In this document: positions 9,151 through 18,700 of the stretch, in pieces
Layout: each line of letters opens with the position of its first letter
Position numbering within the stretch: the first letter of the stretch is position 1
Assembly (NCBI GenBank): GCA_027488195.1
Contig: JAIYCD010000219.1
Coordinates: forward strand, 1 to 49,598
DNA length: 49,598 nt
Source of the DNA: Acetobacteraceae bacterium
GTDB lineage: Bacteria; Pseudomonadota; Alphaproteobacteria; Acetobacterales; Acetobacteraceae
Direction: 5' to 3'
Program-made: the position numbers and the translations under genes
Notes under the pieces: model-generated
Databases searched by the model: none
Seen by the model: the letters and a program-made list of their open reading frames with translations, nothing else
Told to the model about the DNA's origin: nothing

Positions 9151-9933
9151 ATGACCTACGAGCTCTACGCCATCCGCTACGCCACCAATCCGCGCCGCCT
9201 CGCGCGGGACCAGTTCATGACCTCGCCCGGCGACGCGCATGACGGGCCGATGCCCATGGATTTCTTCGTCTGGGCCGCGGTGCGCGACGGCCAGGCCATC
9301 CTCATCGACAGCGGCGCCGACCAGGCGACCTGCGCCGCGCGCGGCCATGACTTCCTGCGCTGCCCGACCGAGGGCCTGGCCGCGCTCGGCGTGAAGGCCG
9401 AGAACGTGACCAGCGTGATCAGCACCCACCTGCACTGGGACCACGCCGGCAATTTCGAGAAATTCCCCCGCGCCCGCTTCCACGCCCAGGCCTGCGAGAT
9501 CGAGCACGCGGTCGGCCCCTGCATGTGCAAGCCCTTCCTGCGCCGGGCCTATGACGTCGAGCAGGTGGTGAGCTTCGTCCGCCTGGTGCATGGCGACCGC
9601 GTGACCTTCCATGACGGCGAGAGCGAGGTCGCCCCCGGCATCACCCTCCGCCATGTCGGCGGCCATGCGCCGGGCTTGCAGGTGGTGCGCGTGCACACGA
9701 AGCGCGGCTGGGTGGTGCTCGCCTCCGACGCCATGCATTTCTTCGCCAATGCGGAGTTGGGCATTCCCTTCCCCGTGGTGGTGAATGTGGCGGATTACCT
9801 GGCCGCCCAGGCCCTGCTGCCGAGCCTCGGCGAGAGTGCGCAGCATGTCATCCCCGGCCATGACCCGAAGGTCATGGCGATGTATCCGGCGGTGGCGCCT
9901 GATGTGATCCGGCTGGACGTGGCGCCGGTCTAG
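9151..9933 (+). CDS. Metallo-beta-lactamase-fold hydrolase (AHL-lactonase-like)
   Basis: A 260-residue protein with the dinuclear-zinc motif H93-L-H95-W-D97-H98. A further histidine lies in GGHAPG, an aspartate in ASDAMHF, and a last histidine in IPGHD. This residue set and size fit the N-acyl-homoserine-lactone lactonase branch (AttM/AiiA-like), but many members of that branch hydrolyse other lactones or thioesters. No quorum-sensing gene is nearby. It overlaps the convergent MetE-like gene by exactly four bases (9930-9933, CTAG). Confidence 0.85.
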   Translation: MTYELYAIRYATNPRRLARDQFMTSPGDAHDGPMPMDFFVWAAVRDGQAILIDSGADQATCAARGHDFLRCPTEGLAALGVKAENVTSVISTHLHWDHAGNFEKFPRARFHAQACEIEHAVGPCMCKPFLRRAYDVEQVVSFVRLVHGDRVTFHDGESEVAPGITLRHVGGHAPGLQVVRVHTKRGWVVLASDAMHFFANAELGIPFPVVVNVADYLAAQALLPSLGESAQHVIPGHDPKVMAMYPAVAPDVIRLDVAPV

Positions 9934-10967
9934 GCGCCCAGCTCCCGCCGCACGATCGCGGCGCCATCCGCCAGCGCCTTCAGCTTGCCGAAGGCGCGCT
10001 CGCGCGGGAGGTACTTCATCCCGCAATCGGGTGCGGGCACGATCATCTCGGCCGGCAGCACCTTGAGGCCGGCGCGGATGCGCTCGGCCACCACCTCGGC
10101 CGTCTCGATCTCCTTGGAGCCGAGGTCGAGCACGCCCAGCATGATGGTCTTGCCCGGCAGCTCCTTCAGGATGGCGAGGTCGAGCTTCGGCTGTGCCGCC
10201 TCGATCGAGATCTGCCCGGCGGCGCAATCGCTCAGTTCCGGCAGGAAGGAGTAGCCCGACGGCTTCTGGTTCACCATCGCCGCATAGCCGAAGCAGAGAT
10301 GCACGACCGTCGTGCCCTCGATCCCTTCCAGCGCGCGGTTGATGGCGGGCACGGCGAAGGCGCGCGCCATCTCGGGGAAGGCCTGCATCCAGGGCTCGTC
10401 GAGCTGGATGACGTCGGCACCGGCGGCCTTCAGCTCGCGGATCTCGGCGTTGAGCGCGATGGCGTAGTCCATCGCGAGCTCGGCCTCGTCCTTGTAGAAG
10501 GCGTTCAGGCATTGCCGGCTCATGGTGAAGGGGCCGGGCAGGGTGATCTTCACCGCGCGGTCGGTATTGGCGCGGGCGAAAGTGACGTCGCGCACTTCCA
10601 CCGCCTGCTTGCGGCGGATGCGGCCGATCACGCGCGGCACCAGCGTCTTGGCGCCGGTGCGGCCCACGACTTCGCCGGGGCCGGCCGGATCGATGCCGTC
10701 GAGTGCCGAGGCGAAGTGGTTGGAATAGCTTTCCCGGCGGATTTCGCCATCGGTGATGATGTCGATGCCCGCGCGCTCCATGTCGCGCATCGCGAGCAGG
10801 GTCGCGTCATCCTGCGCCTGGGGCAGGAGGTCGGGCGCCACGCGCCACATGTCCGGCGCACGCACGCGCGGCACCAGGCGCGAACGCAGCGCCTCCTGGT
10901 CCAGCAGCCAGGCCGGCTGGGGGTAGCTGCCCACCACCGTGGTGGGCAGCAGAGGCAGCGGGCGCAT
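9930..10967 (-). CDS. MetE C-terminal-like methyltransferase (cobalamin-independent methionine synthase family)
   Basis: A 345-residue single-domain protein resembling the catalytic C-terminal half of MetE. It begins with the TTVVGSYPQP block and contains DGEIRRESY, a VIQLDEPWMQ segment, HLCFGY (zinc His/Cys), and PDCGMKYLPRE near the C-terminus supplying the last zinc cysteine. The N-terminal half of canonical MetE is missing, as in archaeal-type core enzymes, so the methyl donor may not be the usual folate. Its ATG shares one base with the stop of the upstream FAH gene (TGATG), so the two are coupled. The link between these two activities is not obvious. Confidence 0.88.
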   Translation of the reverse strand: MRPLPLLPTTVVGSYPQPAWLLDQEALRSRLVPRVRAPDMWRVAPDLLPQAQDDATLLAMRDMERAGIDIITDGEIRRESYSNHFASALDGIDPAGPGEVVGRTGAKTLVPRVIGRIRRKQAVEVRDVTFARANTDRAVKITLPGPFTMSRQCLNAFYKDEAELAMDYAIALNAEIRELKAAGADVIQLDEPWMQAFPEMARAFAVPAINRALEGIEGTTVVHLCFGYAAMVNQKPSGYSFLPELSDCAAGQISIEAAQPKLDLAILKELPGKTIMLGVLDLGSKEIETAEVVAERIRAGLKVLPAEMIVPAPDCGMKYLPRERAFGKLKALADGAAIVRRELGA

Positions 10968-11857
10968 CAGCCGACCGGGTTGGTCAGTTCGCCGATGCCC
11001 TCGACCGCGATCTTCACGACATCGCCGGTCTTGAGCACCTGCGGCGGCACCATGGCGTAGCCCACGCCCTCGGGCGTGCCAGTCATCACCACGTCGCCGG
11101 GCACCAGGGTGAAGCCCTTGGAGAGGTGATGCAGGATCTCCTTCACGTCGAAGATCATCTTGCTGGTGCGGCTGGATTGCCGCTGCTCGCCATTGATCCA
11201 GAGCTGGATGGCGAGGTCGCTCGCGTCCAGCTCATCCGCCGGGATGATCCAGGGGCCGAGCGGGCAGGAGCCGTCCAGCGACTTGCCCTTGAACCACTGG
11301 CCGTAGCGGCGCTGCAGGTCACGGCCCGTCACGTCATTGGCGATGGTCCAGCCGAAGACGTGGCTGAGCGCGTCCTCCTTCTCGATATTCGCGCCAGGCT
11401 TGCCGATGATCAGCGTGAGCTCCGCCTCGTAGTCGAGCCACTGGGTCACGCCCGTCGCGCCATGATCGGGGATGGTGTCGCCGGGGGCGATCACCGTCTC
11501 GGGCGCCTTGGTGAAGAATTGCGGGAACTTGGGCAGTTCCGAGTTGGTGATGCCGCGGGTGCGGTCGCCCTCGGCCACGTGGTCCATGTAGTTCCGGCCG
11601 ACGCAGAAGATGTTGCGGGCCGGGCGGGGCAGGGGGGCCAGCAGCTTCACGGAAGCGAGCGGCAGCCGCGCGGCGGCGGGCGGGGTGGCCACCAGGGCGC
11701 GGATGGCAGCGAGCGCGGGCGCGCCGGCGGCGATGATCGCGGCCATGTCCGCCTGGGGCAGGCCGGCGGCGGTGAGGTCCAGCACCTCGGAATCGCCCAG
11801 CATGGCGCCGGGGCGGTTGGTGTTGGCATGGGCGAAGGTGACGAGGCGAAGGGCCAT
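10967..11857 (-). CDS. Fumarylacetoacetate hydrolase family protein
   Basis: A 296-residue FAH-fold enzyme. The characteristic CVGRNYMDHVAE segment, the metal-binding DYEAELTLIIG block (E-x-E plus downstream Asp in NDVTGRDLQ) and the TGTPEGVG signature are all present. Members hydrolyse or isomerise C-C bonds in aromatic or sugar-acid catabolism (ureidoglycolate lyase-like, 2-hydroxyhepta-dienedioate isomerase-like, acylpyruvase); which one cannot be decided here. I use ATG 11857 (MALRLVTF), since conservation starts there, although the reading frame stays open upstream. It is the first gene of a two-gene unit with the MetE-like gene. Confidence 0.92.
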   Translation of the reverse strand: MALRLVTFAHANTNRPGAMLGDSEVLDLTAAGLPQADMAAIIAAGAPALAAIRALVATPPAAARLPLASVKLLAPLPRPARNIFCVGRNYMDHVAEGDRTRGITNSELPKFPQFFTKAPETVIAPGDTIPDHGATGVTQWLDYEAELTLIIGKPGANIEKEDALSHVFGWTIANDVTGRDLQRRYGQWFKGKSLDGSCPLGPWIIPADELDASDLAIQLWINGEQRQSSRTSKMIFDVKEILHHLSKGFTLVPGDVVMTGTPEGVGYAMVPPQVLKTGDVVKIAVEGIGELTNPVG

Positions 11858-12109
11858 GGCGGTCTCTTTCTGGGACAGGGCCACAGGGGAAGCCGACGAC
11901 ACTGCTTTGACAAGCCCCCGGACTGGACGTCTCAAATTGCGGGACATCTCGTTTTTGTTCAACATATCCATTGCAACCGCCGCGATGGCTGCGTTAAACA
12001 TGCCCCGACATCTCATGGAAGCGATCGGCATCCCCGTGCCGCCGTCTCCGGACGCTACGATCTCTGGCTGACTGACCGCTTGGTGCCCCCCCTGGCCGAG
12101 GACCGACGC
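11858..12109. promoter_or_regulatory. Divergent intergenic region between the FAH gene and bcsZ
   Basis: This 252 bp region separates two divergent transcription units and must carry the bcs operon promoter unless that lies inside bcsZ. A perfect TTGACA hexamer occurs on the plus strand at 11907-11912, but the sequence 17-18 bp downstream (TCTCAA/CTCAAA) is a poor -10 box. The most A/T-rich part is 11934-11980. No operator palindrome stood out. Confidence 0.35.
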
Positions 12110-13213
12110 TTGACCCTGGTTGCCCCCCCTGTGCTGTCCCGGCGCTTCGCCCTCCTGGCCTTGCCGGGCGCGGCGCTGACCGGCTTCGCCACGCCGGCCG
12201 CCGCGCAGATCCGTGCGCCGAGCGACATCCAGCGTGCCGAATGGCAGGCCTTCCGCGAGCGGTTCCTGGCACCCGAGGGCCGCATCGTGGATACCGGCAA
12301 CCAGAACATCTCCCACTCGGAGGGGCAGGGCTGGGCCCTCATGTCGGCCGTCCGCGCTGATGACCGGGAGAGCTTTGAGCGCATCCTGGCCTGGACGGTC
12401 ACCACGCTCCGCCGCCCGCAGGATGAGCTGTTTTCCTGGCGCTTCCGCCCGAACGCCGCCACCCCGGTGGATGACCCCAACAACGCGACGGATGGTGACC
12501 TTTTCATCGCCTGGGCGCTGCTCGAGGCCGGTCAGCGCTGGGGCAACCGTGACCACACGGCCCAGGGCACGGCCATGGCGAGGGACATCCTGCGCCTGCT
12601 GGTCCGCCGCGCGGGGCCCTATACGGTGCTGCTGCCGGGTGCCCGGGGCTTCGAGCGGGCGGACCACACGATCGTCAATCCCTCCTACTACGCCTTCCCG
12701 GCGATCCGCGCTTTGGCCCAGGCCGTGCCCGACCCGGCCTGGCTGCGCATGGCGGCGGATGGCGTCGCGCTCCTGCGCAGCGGCCGCTTCGGTCGCTGGG
12801 GCCTGCCGCCCGACTGGCTGGCGGTCCGCCGGGCGGATGGGCTGCTCAGCCTGCCGGGCGACTGGGCGCCGCGCTTCTCCTATGACGCGCTGCGGGTTCC
12901 GCTCTACATGGCCTGGGTCGGCCTGGCGCAGGAGCCGAGCCTGACGGGCTCCGCCGATTTCTGGAACGATCCGCGCCACCGGCATTTGCCAGCGTGGGTG
13001 GACCTTACCACAAATATAATCTCGCCCTACGCCGCCTCCCCCGGTATCGGCGGGGTCGCGGCCCTGGCCACGGCACGGCGAGGCGGGACGGGCGGGCAGC
13101 GCCAGGCAAGCCTCCTCCTCCCCGGCAGCGCGGTGCCCCAGATGCCGGATTACTACTCTGGCGCGCTCAGTCTCCTTTCAACACTCGCGGCGCGCGATTC
13201 TGCCCTGATTTGA
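12110..13213 (+). CDS. bcsZ: Cellulose-operon endoglucanase, GH8
   Basis: A 367-residue glycoside hydrolase family 8 enzyme. Numbering from a TTG start, the acid catalyst is E71 in SHSEGQGW, the subsite Asp is in NATDGD (D128 region), and the FSYDALRVPLY segment carries the expected base. A signal peptide with a twin-arginine-like SRRFALL start and ATPAAAQ end precedes the domain, so the enzyme is periplasmic. BcsZ trims or edits nascent cellulose and is required for normal fibre formation. There is no ATG start. TTG 12110 follows GAGGA at about 7 bp, and GTG 12131, just before SRRF, is an equally plausible start. It heads the bcs operon, 105 bp before the proline-rich gene. Confidence 0.88.
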   Translation: MTLVAPPVLSRRFALLALPGAALTGFATPAAAQIRAPSDIQRAEWQAFRERFLAPEGRIVDTGNQNISHSEGQGWALMSAVRADDRESFERILAWTVTTLRRPQDELFSWRFRPNAATPVDDPNNATDGDLFIAWALLEAGQRWGNRDHTAQGTAMARDILRLLVRRAGPYTVLLPGARGFERADHTIVNPSYYAFPAIRALAQAVPDPAWLRMAADGVALLRSGRFGRWGLPPDWLAVRRADGLLSLPGDWAPRFSYDALRVPLYMAWVGLAQEPSLTGSADFWNDPRHRHLPAWVDLTTNIISPYAASPGIGGVAALATARRGGTGGQRQASLLLPGSAVPQMPDYYSGALSLLSTLAARDSALI

Positions 13214-13318
13214 AACGAAGCGCCGCGCATTCAACCTATATTTCAAGCTTCAGGGTTTCGTTGACGCCGATTTGCGGGCATTCTACGGCGGCATAGGCAT
13301 CAGGGGTATGCGTTTTCG
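13214..13318 (+). promoter_or_regulatory. Spacer between bcsZ and the proline-rich bcs gene
   Basis: This is the only sizeable gap inside the bcs block (105 bp) and is unusually A/T-rich for this genome. TATATT occurs at 13237-13242 with TTGAAA at 13210-13215, a spacer of 21 bp that is too long for a standard promoter. TTCGTT/AACGAA inverted hexamers flank it. A secondary promoter for the rest of the operon is possible but unproven. Confidence 0.3.
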
Positions 13319-14983
13319 ATGGGCCAGGAGCCAGACGTGGCGCGGGTAGCCGCGGCCATGAACACGCCAGGCTTGAAGTATCGTAGTTTTGGCAACCTGC
13401 CGGTTCGGACCGAGCCGGCTCGGGGTGATGGCGCGCCTATTGGTCCGGAGGAAGTGCTGCGCGAATTGCGCGCCGTTTCAGCGTCGCTTCGCTCGGAGGA
13501 ATCCGCCCCTCCGGCCGATCCGGCCAGCGCCATGGTGCCGAATGCCATGGCGCCCATCACGGCCGTCCCGCCGATCGATGGCAAGACCCTTCCCCCAGCG
13601 CCACAGCCCGCCCCACGCCCGCGGGCCGTGAGCCCGCCGCCCAGCCTTGCACCGGCGCCTCGGCCGCCGAGCGAGGGCGCGGCGCCCCTGCGTGGGCCTG
13701 CCTTCGCGCCGCCGCCGCGGCTGGGCGAGCCCACGCTCTCCGCACCGCCCCCTGCGCCTGAGGCACTGGCTCCGCTCCGGGCCGTGCCGCCGCCTGATCC
13801 GAATCCGACGTTGCCAGCCGCCTCGAAGCTCGTGATGGCGAGCCCGCCGGTTCCGGCCCCCTTGCCGCCTTCCATGCCAGTCGCGCCCTCGCCCGTGGCG
13901 CCAGCCATGGCGGTCAGGAGTGCCCCGGCATCGGTCATCAGCGCGGCGCCGATGCCCCAGCAGGCCGCTGCCAAGCCCTGCCCGCCCGTATCGGTCGTGA
14001 TGAGCGCGCCGCCCGTCTCGGTCACCCCGCCGCCGGCACCCGCTGCGCCGATCGCGGCGCGCGCACCGGTCCTGGCTCCGGTCCTGGCCGTGGTGCCGCC
14101 GCCGCTCCCCGCTGCACCTCGCGCTGCGGCCGCCCCGACTGTCACCCCCCGCCTGGCGGAGCGCGCGGCCGTTGCGCCGCCACCCCCGGTGATGGTCGCC
14201 CCACCGGCCGCCTTGTCGCCCGGCTACCAGGCGGCGGAGCCGCCCCGGCATCAGGCGGCGGAGCCGCCCCGGCAAGCCCGCGGCCTTGCCCCGGTGCCGG
14301 AAGCGGCGCCGGCTTGCGTCGTTTCTGCTGTTCTCGAGAAGATTGATTGGTCCGCCCTGTCCGCGCCCCCGCGGACTCCCGCGCCCCGCCCGGCCGAGCC
14401 CGAGGCCCTTCGTCCGGCCCTCGCCCCCATCCTGGCTCCCAGCCTGGCTCCCAGCCTGCCTCCCAGCCTGCCTCCTCTGCCCAGCCCGGCTCCCCCTGCG
14501 ACGTCGGTCGCCCCTCCGCCGGCGCTGGCCGGTGCGGAATTGTCGCTCTTCGCTCAGGCTTCGGCAGCCTTGAACGAAGAATACGTGCCGGCCGCGCCCG
14601 CTGCTGTGGTGTCTTTCCCCAGCATCGCCCCCACCCCGCTACTGGCCCCCACGCCCGCCCCCATGCCCGGCCCGGCCACGGATTTCGTCATCTTCAACAA
14701 TCTGGGCCCGCCGCGCGAGGCGGCGCCTCCTGGTCCCGCGGCTCCGGCGGGCAGCACGCTCAGTCGCCTGAAGCAGGTGGTCACCTCTCCGGGCGCACCC
14801 GGACTGCCCGCGCCCCTCTCCCGGCAGGACCCGCCGCCCAGGCCTGGCGGCAACGCCATGCCCGCCTCAGCCGTGACAGTTCCCCTGGGGGAGGTTATGC
14901 GTCTCATCGCGGCGGGCGGCCCGCCTGCTGCATCCCCCTTTGACACGTTCGGCGCCGCCCTGCGGGCGCCGTCAAGCTTCTAG
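13319..14983 (+). CDS. Proline-rich cellulose-synthesis accessory protein (BcsP/BcsO/BcsH-like)
   Basis: A 554-residue low-complexity protein. Residues 5-50 (DVARVAAAMNTPGLKYRSFG...) resemble the short BcsR/YhjR-type segment found at the start of proline-rich Bcs proteins. Residues about 60-500 are Pro/Ala/Val-rich and probably disordered. The C-terminus (PLGEVMRLIAAGGP, then SPFDTFGAALRAP) is a second non-repetitive patch likely to bind a partner. It lies 15 bp upstream of bcsQ, as proline-rich BcsO/BcsP genes do in other proteobacteria, where such proteins scaffold the synthase with BcsQ or BcsD. No BcsD is present in the window. Assignment rests on position and composition; the exact family name is uncertain. 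Confidence 0.65.
   Translation: MGQEPDVARVAAAMNTPGLKYRSFGNLPVRTEPARGDGAPIGPEEVLRELRAVSASLRSEESAPPADPASAMVPNAMAPITAVPPIDGKTLPPAPQPAPRPRAVSPPPSLAPAPRPPSEGAAPLRGPAFAPPPRLGEPTLSAPPPAPEALAPLRAVPPPDPNPTLPAASKLVMASPPVPAPLPPSMPVAPSPVAPAMAVRSAPASVISAAPMPQQAAAKPCPPVSVVMSAPPVSVTPPPAPAAPIAARAPVLAPVLAVVPPPLPAAPRAAAAPTVTPRLAERAAVAPPPPVMVAPPAALSPGYQAAEPPRHQAAEPPRQARGLAPVPEAAPACVVSAVLEKIDWSALSAPPRTPAPRPAEPEALRPALAPILAPSLAPSLPPSLPPLPSPAPPATSVAPPPALAGAELSLFAQASAALNEEYVPAAPAAVVSFPSIAPTPLLAPTPAPMPGPATDFVIFNNLGPPREAAPPGPAAPAGSTLSRLKQVVTSPGAPGLPAPLSRQDPPPRPGGNAMPASAVTVPLGEVMRLIAAGGPPAASPFDTFGAALRAPSSF
14228..14275 (+). repeat. Tandem 24-bp repeat (two copies) in the proline-rich gene
   Basis: Two near-identical 24-bp units, 14228-14251 and 14252-14275, encode QAAEPPRH and QAAEPPRQ. 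The identical nucleotide sequence indicates recent tandem duplication inside the disordered region. Confidence 0.85.
14432..14475 (+). repeat. Degenerate 12-bp tandem repeat in the proline-rich gene
   Basis: Nearly four copies of CTGGCTCCCAGC / CTGCCTCCCAGC occur head to tail. They encode LAPS-LAPS-LPPS-LPP and keep the reading frame, so copy number can vary without frameshift. Confidence 0.85.
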
Positions 14984-14998
14984 GCCGCCGGAGGCTCC

Positions 14999-15799
14999 AT
15001 GCCCCTCATTTGCTTTGCGTCCCCCAAGGGCGGCGTCGGAAAGACCACGCTGGCCGCGAACGTCGCCGATGCCATGCGGCGCCAGGGGCGCCGCGTCCTG
15101 GTCATGGATTTCGACCCGCAGAACACGCTGCGCCTGCATTTCGGCGTGCCGCTGAGCGACATCGCCGGCTTCATGACCGAATTGCCCAAGCGGCCGGACT
15201 GGCGCGAGATGGTCCGCCAGACCGCCTCCGGCGTCATGCTGCTGCCGCACGGATCGATCGACATCCGCGGCGCGCTGGGCCTCGCCCATGCGCTGGAGCG
15301 CGATCCGGAACTGCTGGCCGCGCCGCTGCGCGCCATCCTCGCCGACCCGAACCTGCTGGTGATCGCGGACACGCCGCCGGGCGCCTCGCACTCGCTGAAC
15401 ATCCTCGCACCCATGGCCTCGATGGTCTGCGCCGTCCTGCTGGCGGACGCGACCAGTGCCGCGCTGGTGCCCGACATCGACAATGGCCGCTTCCTCGGCG
15501 CCGGCACCATGGCGGCCCTGTTCGCCGGGCGGCTGCGCGTCGTGCTGAATGGCGTGGACCCCAATACCCGCCTCTCGCGCGCCGCGGCCGAGACGGTGGC
15601 CCGGCATCTTGGCCCCCGCCTGCTCGGCGCCATCTGCCGCGAGGAGATCGTGGCGGAGGCGCTCGCCGCCCAGCGCCTCGTGCTCGACATCGCGCCCAAC
15701 AGCCAGGCGGCCGAGGATCTGCGCGAGATCGCACGCGGGATCGAGGCCGCGCTGCCGCCGGTGCCCGAGCCGTTCAACTCCGGCTGGGGCGCTCGATGA
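14999..15799 (+). CDS. bcsQ: Cellulose synthesis ParA-like ATPase
   Basis: A 266-residue MinD/ParA-type ATPase of the BcsQ (YhjQ) family. The deviant Walker A K10-GGVGKTT lies at the N-terminus, the MDFDPQN switch follows, and the IADTPPG segment provides Walker B. BcsQ helps place and assemble the cellulose synthase at the inner membrane, usually with BcsR/BcsE or proline-rich partners. The ATG is preceded by GGAGG at 8-10 bp. Its stop overlaps the bcsAB start by four bases (ATGA). Confidence 0.92.
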   Translation: MPLICFASPKGGVGKTTLAANVADAMRRQGRRVLVMDFDPQNTLRLHFGVPLSDIAGFMTELPKRPDWREMVRQTASGVMLLPHGSIDIRGALGLAHALERDPELLAAPLRAILADPNLLVIADTPPGASHSLNILAPMASMVCAVLLADATSAALVPDIDNGRFLGAGTMAALFAGRLRVVLNGVDPNTRLSRAAAETVARHLGPRLLGAICREEIVAEALAAQRLVLDIAPNSQAAEDLREIARGIEAALPPVPEPFNSGWGAR

Positions 15800-18700
15800 G
15801 CGAAATCGCTGCCCGGAAGGAATGGCTGGCCCGGCTTCCGCTGATGCGGAACAAGTGGTTCGGCTTCTTCATCACGACCCTGGGCGCCTTGCTCTCGCTC
15901 ACGATCATTACCGTGCCGATGTCCGCCGAGCAGCAGGTGGTCTTCGCGCTCGGCTGCCTGTTCCTGTTCCTTGTCTTCAACCGCATTGCCGGCCGCACGA
16001 TCACGCTGCTGCTGATCGTGCTCTCGCTGCTCGTCTCGCTGCGCTACATCTTCTGGCGACTGACCGAGACGCTCGATTTCAGCTCCTTCCTGCAGACCTT
16101 CCTGGGTGTCGGCCTGCTGATGGCCGAGGTCTATGCGATCATCGCGCTCGTCCTCGCCTATTTCCAGACGCTCTGGCCGCTCGACCGCAAGCCGGCGCCG
16201 CTCCCGGCCAATACGGATGAGTGGCCGGCGGTGGATGTCTTCATTCCCTCCTACAACGAGCCACTCGACGTGGTGCGGCCGACCGTCTTCGCGGCCCTGG
16301 CCCTCGATTGGCCGTCCGACCGGCTCAATGTCTACCTGCTCGATGACGGACGGCGCGAGGATTTCCGCCGCTTCGCCGAGGAGGTGGGCTGCCACTATAT
16401 CATCCGGCCCGACAACAAGGGCGCCAAGGCGGGCAACATCAACCACGCGCTGGCGCAGACCAGCTCGGAATACGTCGTCGTCTTCGACTGCGACCACGTG
16501 GCGACGCGCGGCTTCCTCCAGCTCAGCCTGGGCTGGATGCTGCGCGACCAGGGCCTCGGCATGGTGCAGACGCCGCACTACTTCTACTCGCCCGACCCCT
16601 TCGAGCGGAACCTGGCCGCGGGCCAGCGCGTGCCGAATGAGGGACTGCTCTTCTACGGCCTGATCCAGCAGGGCAATGATTTCTGGGGCGCCACGTTCTT
16701 CTGCGGCTCCTGCGCGGTGATCCGGCGCACGGCGCTGGAATCGGTGGGCGGCGTGCCGACCCAGACCGTGACCGAGGACTGCCACTGCTCGCTCAAGATG
16801 CAGAAGAAGGGCTGGCGCACCGCCTATCTGCGCGTGCCGCTGGCCGCCGGCCTCGCCACCGAGCGCCTGATGCTGCACATCGGCCAGCGCATGCGCTGGG
16901 GCCGCGGGATGATCCAGATCCTGCGCACCGAGAATCCGCTCTTCGCCAGCGGCCTCAGCCTCGCGCAGCGGCTCTGTTACTTCAACGCCATGTTCCACTT
17001 CCTGTTTCCACTGCCGCGCTTCGTGTTCCTGACGGCTCCGCTGGCCTTCCTGATCTTCGGCGAGAGCATCATCGCCGCCTCGCCGCTCGCCATCGTGGCC
17101 TATGCCGGCCCGCATATCGTGCTCTCGGTCACCACCGCCTCGCGCATCCAGAAGACGGTCCGGCACTCCTTCTGGTCGGAGATCTACGAGACGGTGCTGA
17201 CGGTGTATCTGCTGCCGGTCACGCTCTCGACGCTGCTCGACCCCAAGCGCGGCCGCTTCAACGTGACCGACAAGGGCGGCACGCTGGAGGAAGGCTATTT
17301 CGACCTTCGCGCCGTGGGCCCGAACATGATCCTCGCCGGGGCGCTGCTGCTGGGCCTGCTGCTCGGCATCTACGGCCTCGCCGCCAATGCGCCGCAGACG
17401 CTGGAGTTCCAGGCCTTCGCGCTGAACGTCATCTGGGGGACCTTCTGCCTGATCGCGGTGCTGGCGGGCCTGGCCGTGGGTCGTGAGCGGCGCCAGGTCC
17501 GCTCGCGCGCCCGCGTCTCGGCCGAGGTGGAGGCGGCGGTGCTGCTGGCCGATGGCCGGCGCGTCGAAGGCCTCTCGGAGGATCTCTCGCTCGGCGGCGC
17601 GGCGCTGCGGATGCCCGCGCCCGAGAATTGGGGGGATGACAATCTTGTCATGGTCGAGCTGGATGCCGGATCGCAACGCGTAACGGTGCCGGCGGAGGTC
17701 TTGCGCTGGGAAGGGGATCGTCTCAATTTGCGCTTCCTGCCCCAGGATCTGCAGGATGAGGGCAGTATTGTGATCGCGACACTGTGTCGCGCCGATGCTT
17801 GGGTGGATTGGGACAGCATCCGCGAGGATCGCCCGCTGCGTTCGTTGAAGGAAGTGCTTGTGTCGATCGGAGGTCTTTTCGCGGGTGGGTCGCAATTCAG
17901 CCTGCGCAAGCGCCCCGCCGCCGGCCGGTCGATCCAGGTGCCCGACATGGGCGACGTCGCGCCGGCCAAGGCGGCCGAGGCGACGGCGCTGGATGCGGCC
18001 AAGCCTGCGGCGACCGCACGCCCCGCCGTCCCGGCAGCCATCGCGCTCGTCATTTTGCTGATGCCCGGCCTCGCCTGGGCGCAGGGGCGCGGGCCGCAGC
18101 CGCCCACGCTCTCGCCGCCCACGCTCTCGCCGCCGCCGCTCTCGGCCCCTCCGGCGCTCTCATCGGCGCCGGGCCTCGCCCCCGCGCCGGTCCTGCCGCC
18201 CATCCTCGGCGCGCCCGGGCTGGCCGCGCCACGCGATGCGCAGGCCGGCGGGCTGATCATGGCGACGTCCGGCCAGGAGGCGCCCGGGACCCGCACCGAG
18301 ACGCGCACCTTGCGCCAGCTGGGCCTGCGCGGCCCCATGCAGATGCGCGGCGTGTCGGATCTCCAGGGCCTGCTTTTTGGCGTTCGCGGCGACGAGGTCG
18401 TGACCTCGGCCCGCCTCACGCTGCAGGGCGCCACCTCGCCCGCGCTGATCCCCGAGCTGAGCCAGATCGCCTTCACGCTGAACGAGCAGTTCATCGGCAC
18501 CGTGCAGCCCGACCGCGCGCGGCCGGCGTTCGGGCCGCTGGAATTTCCGATCAACCCCTTCTTCTTCGCTGATGTGAACCGGCTGAACTTCCGCTTCACC
18601 GGCCGCTACGCGATCGAGTGCAACGACCCGCTCTCGGGCCTGCTCTGGAGCACCATCTCCGACAATTCGACCATCTCGCTCCGGCTTGAGCGGCTGCCCA

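Noticed and set aside
14980-17895. A 971-codon open frame on the minus strand opposite bcsQ and bcsA
   Set aside because: It is a GC-rich shadow: the plus strand carries unmistakable GT2/PilZ motifs and the minus-strand product is low-complexity Arg/His/Gln-rich with no domain.
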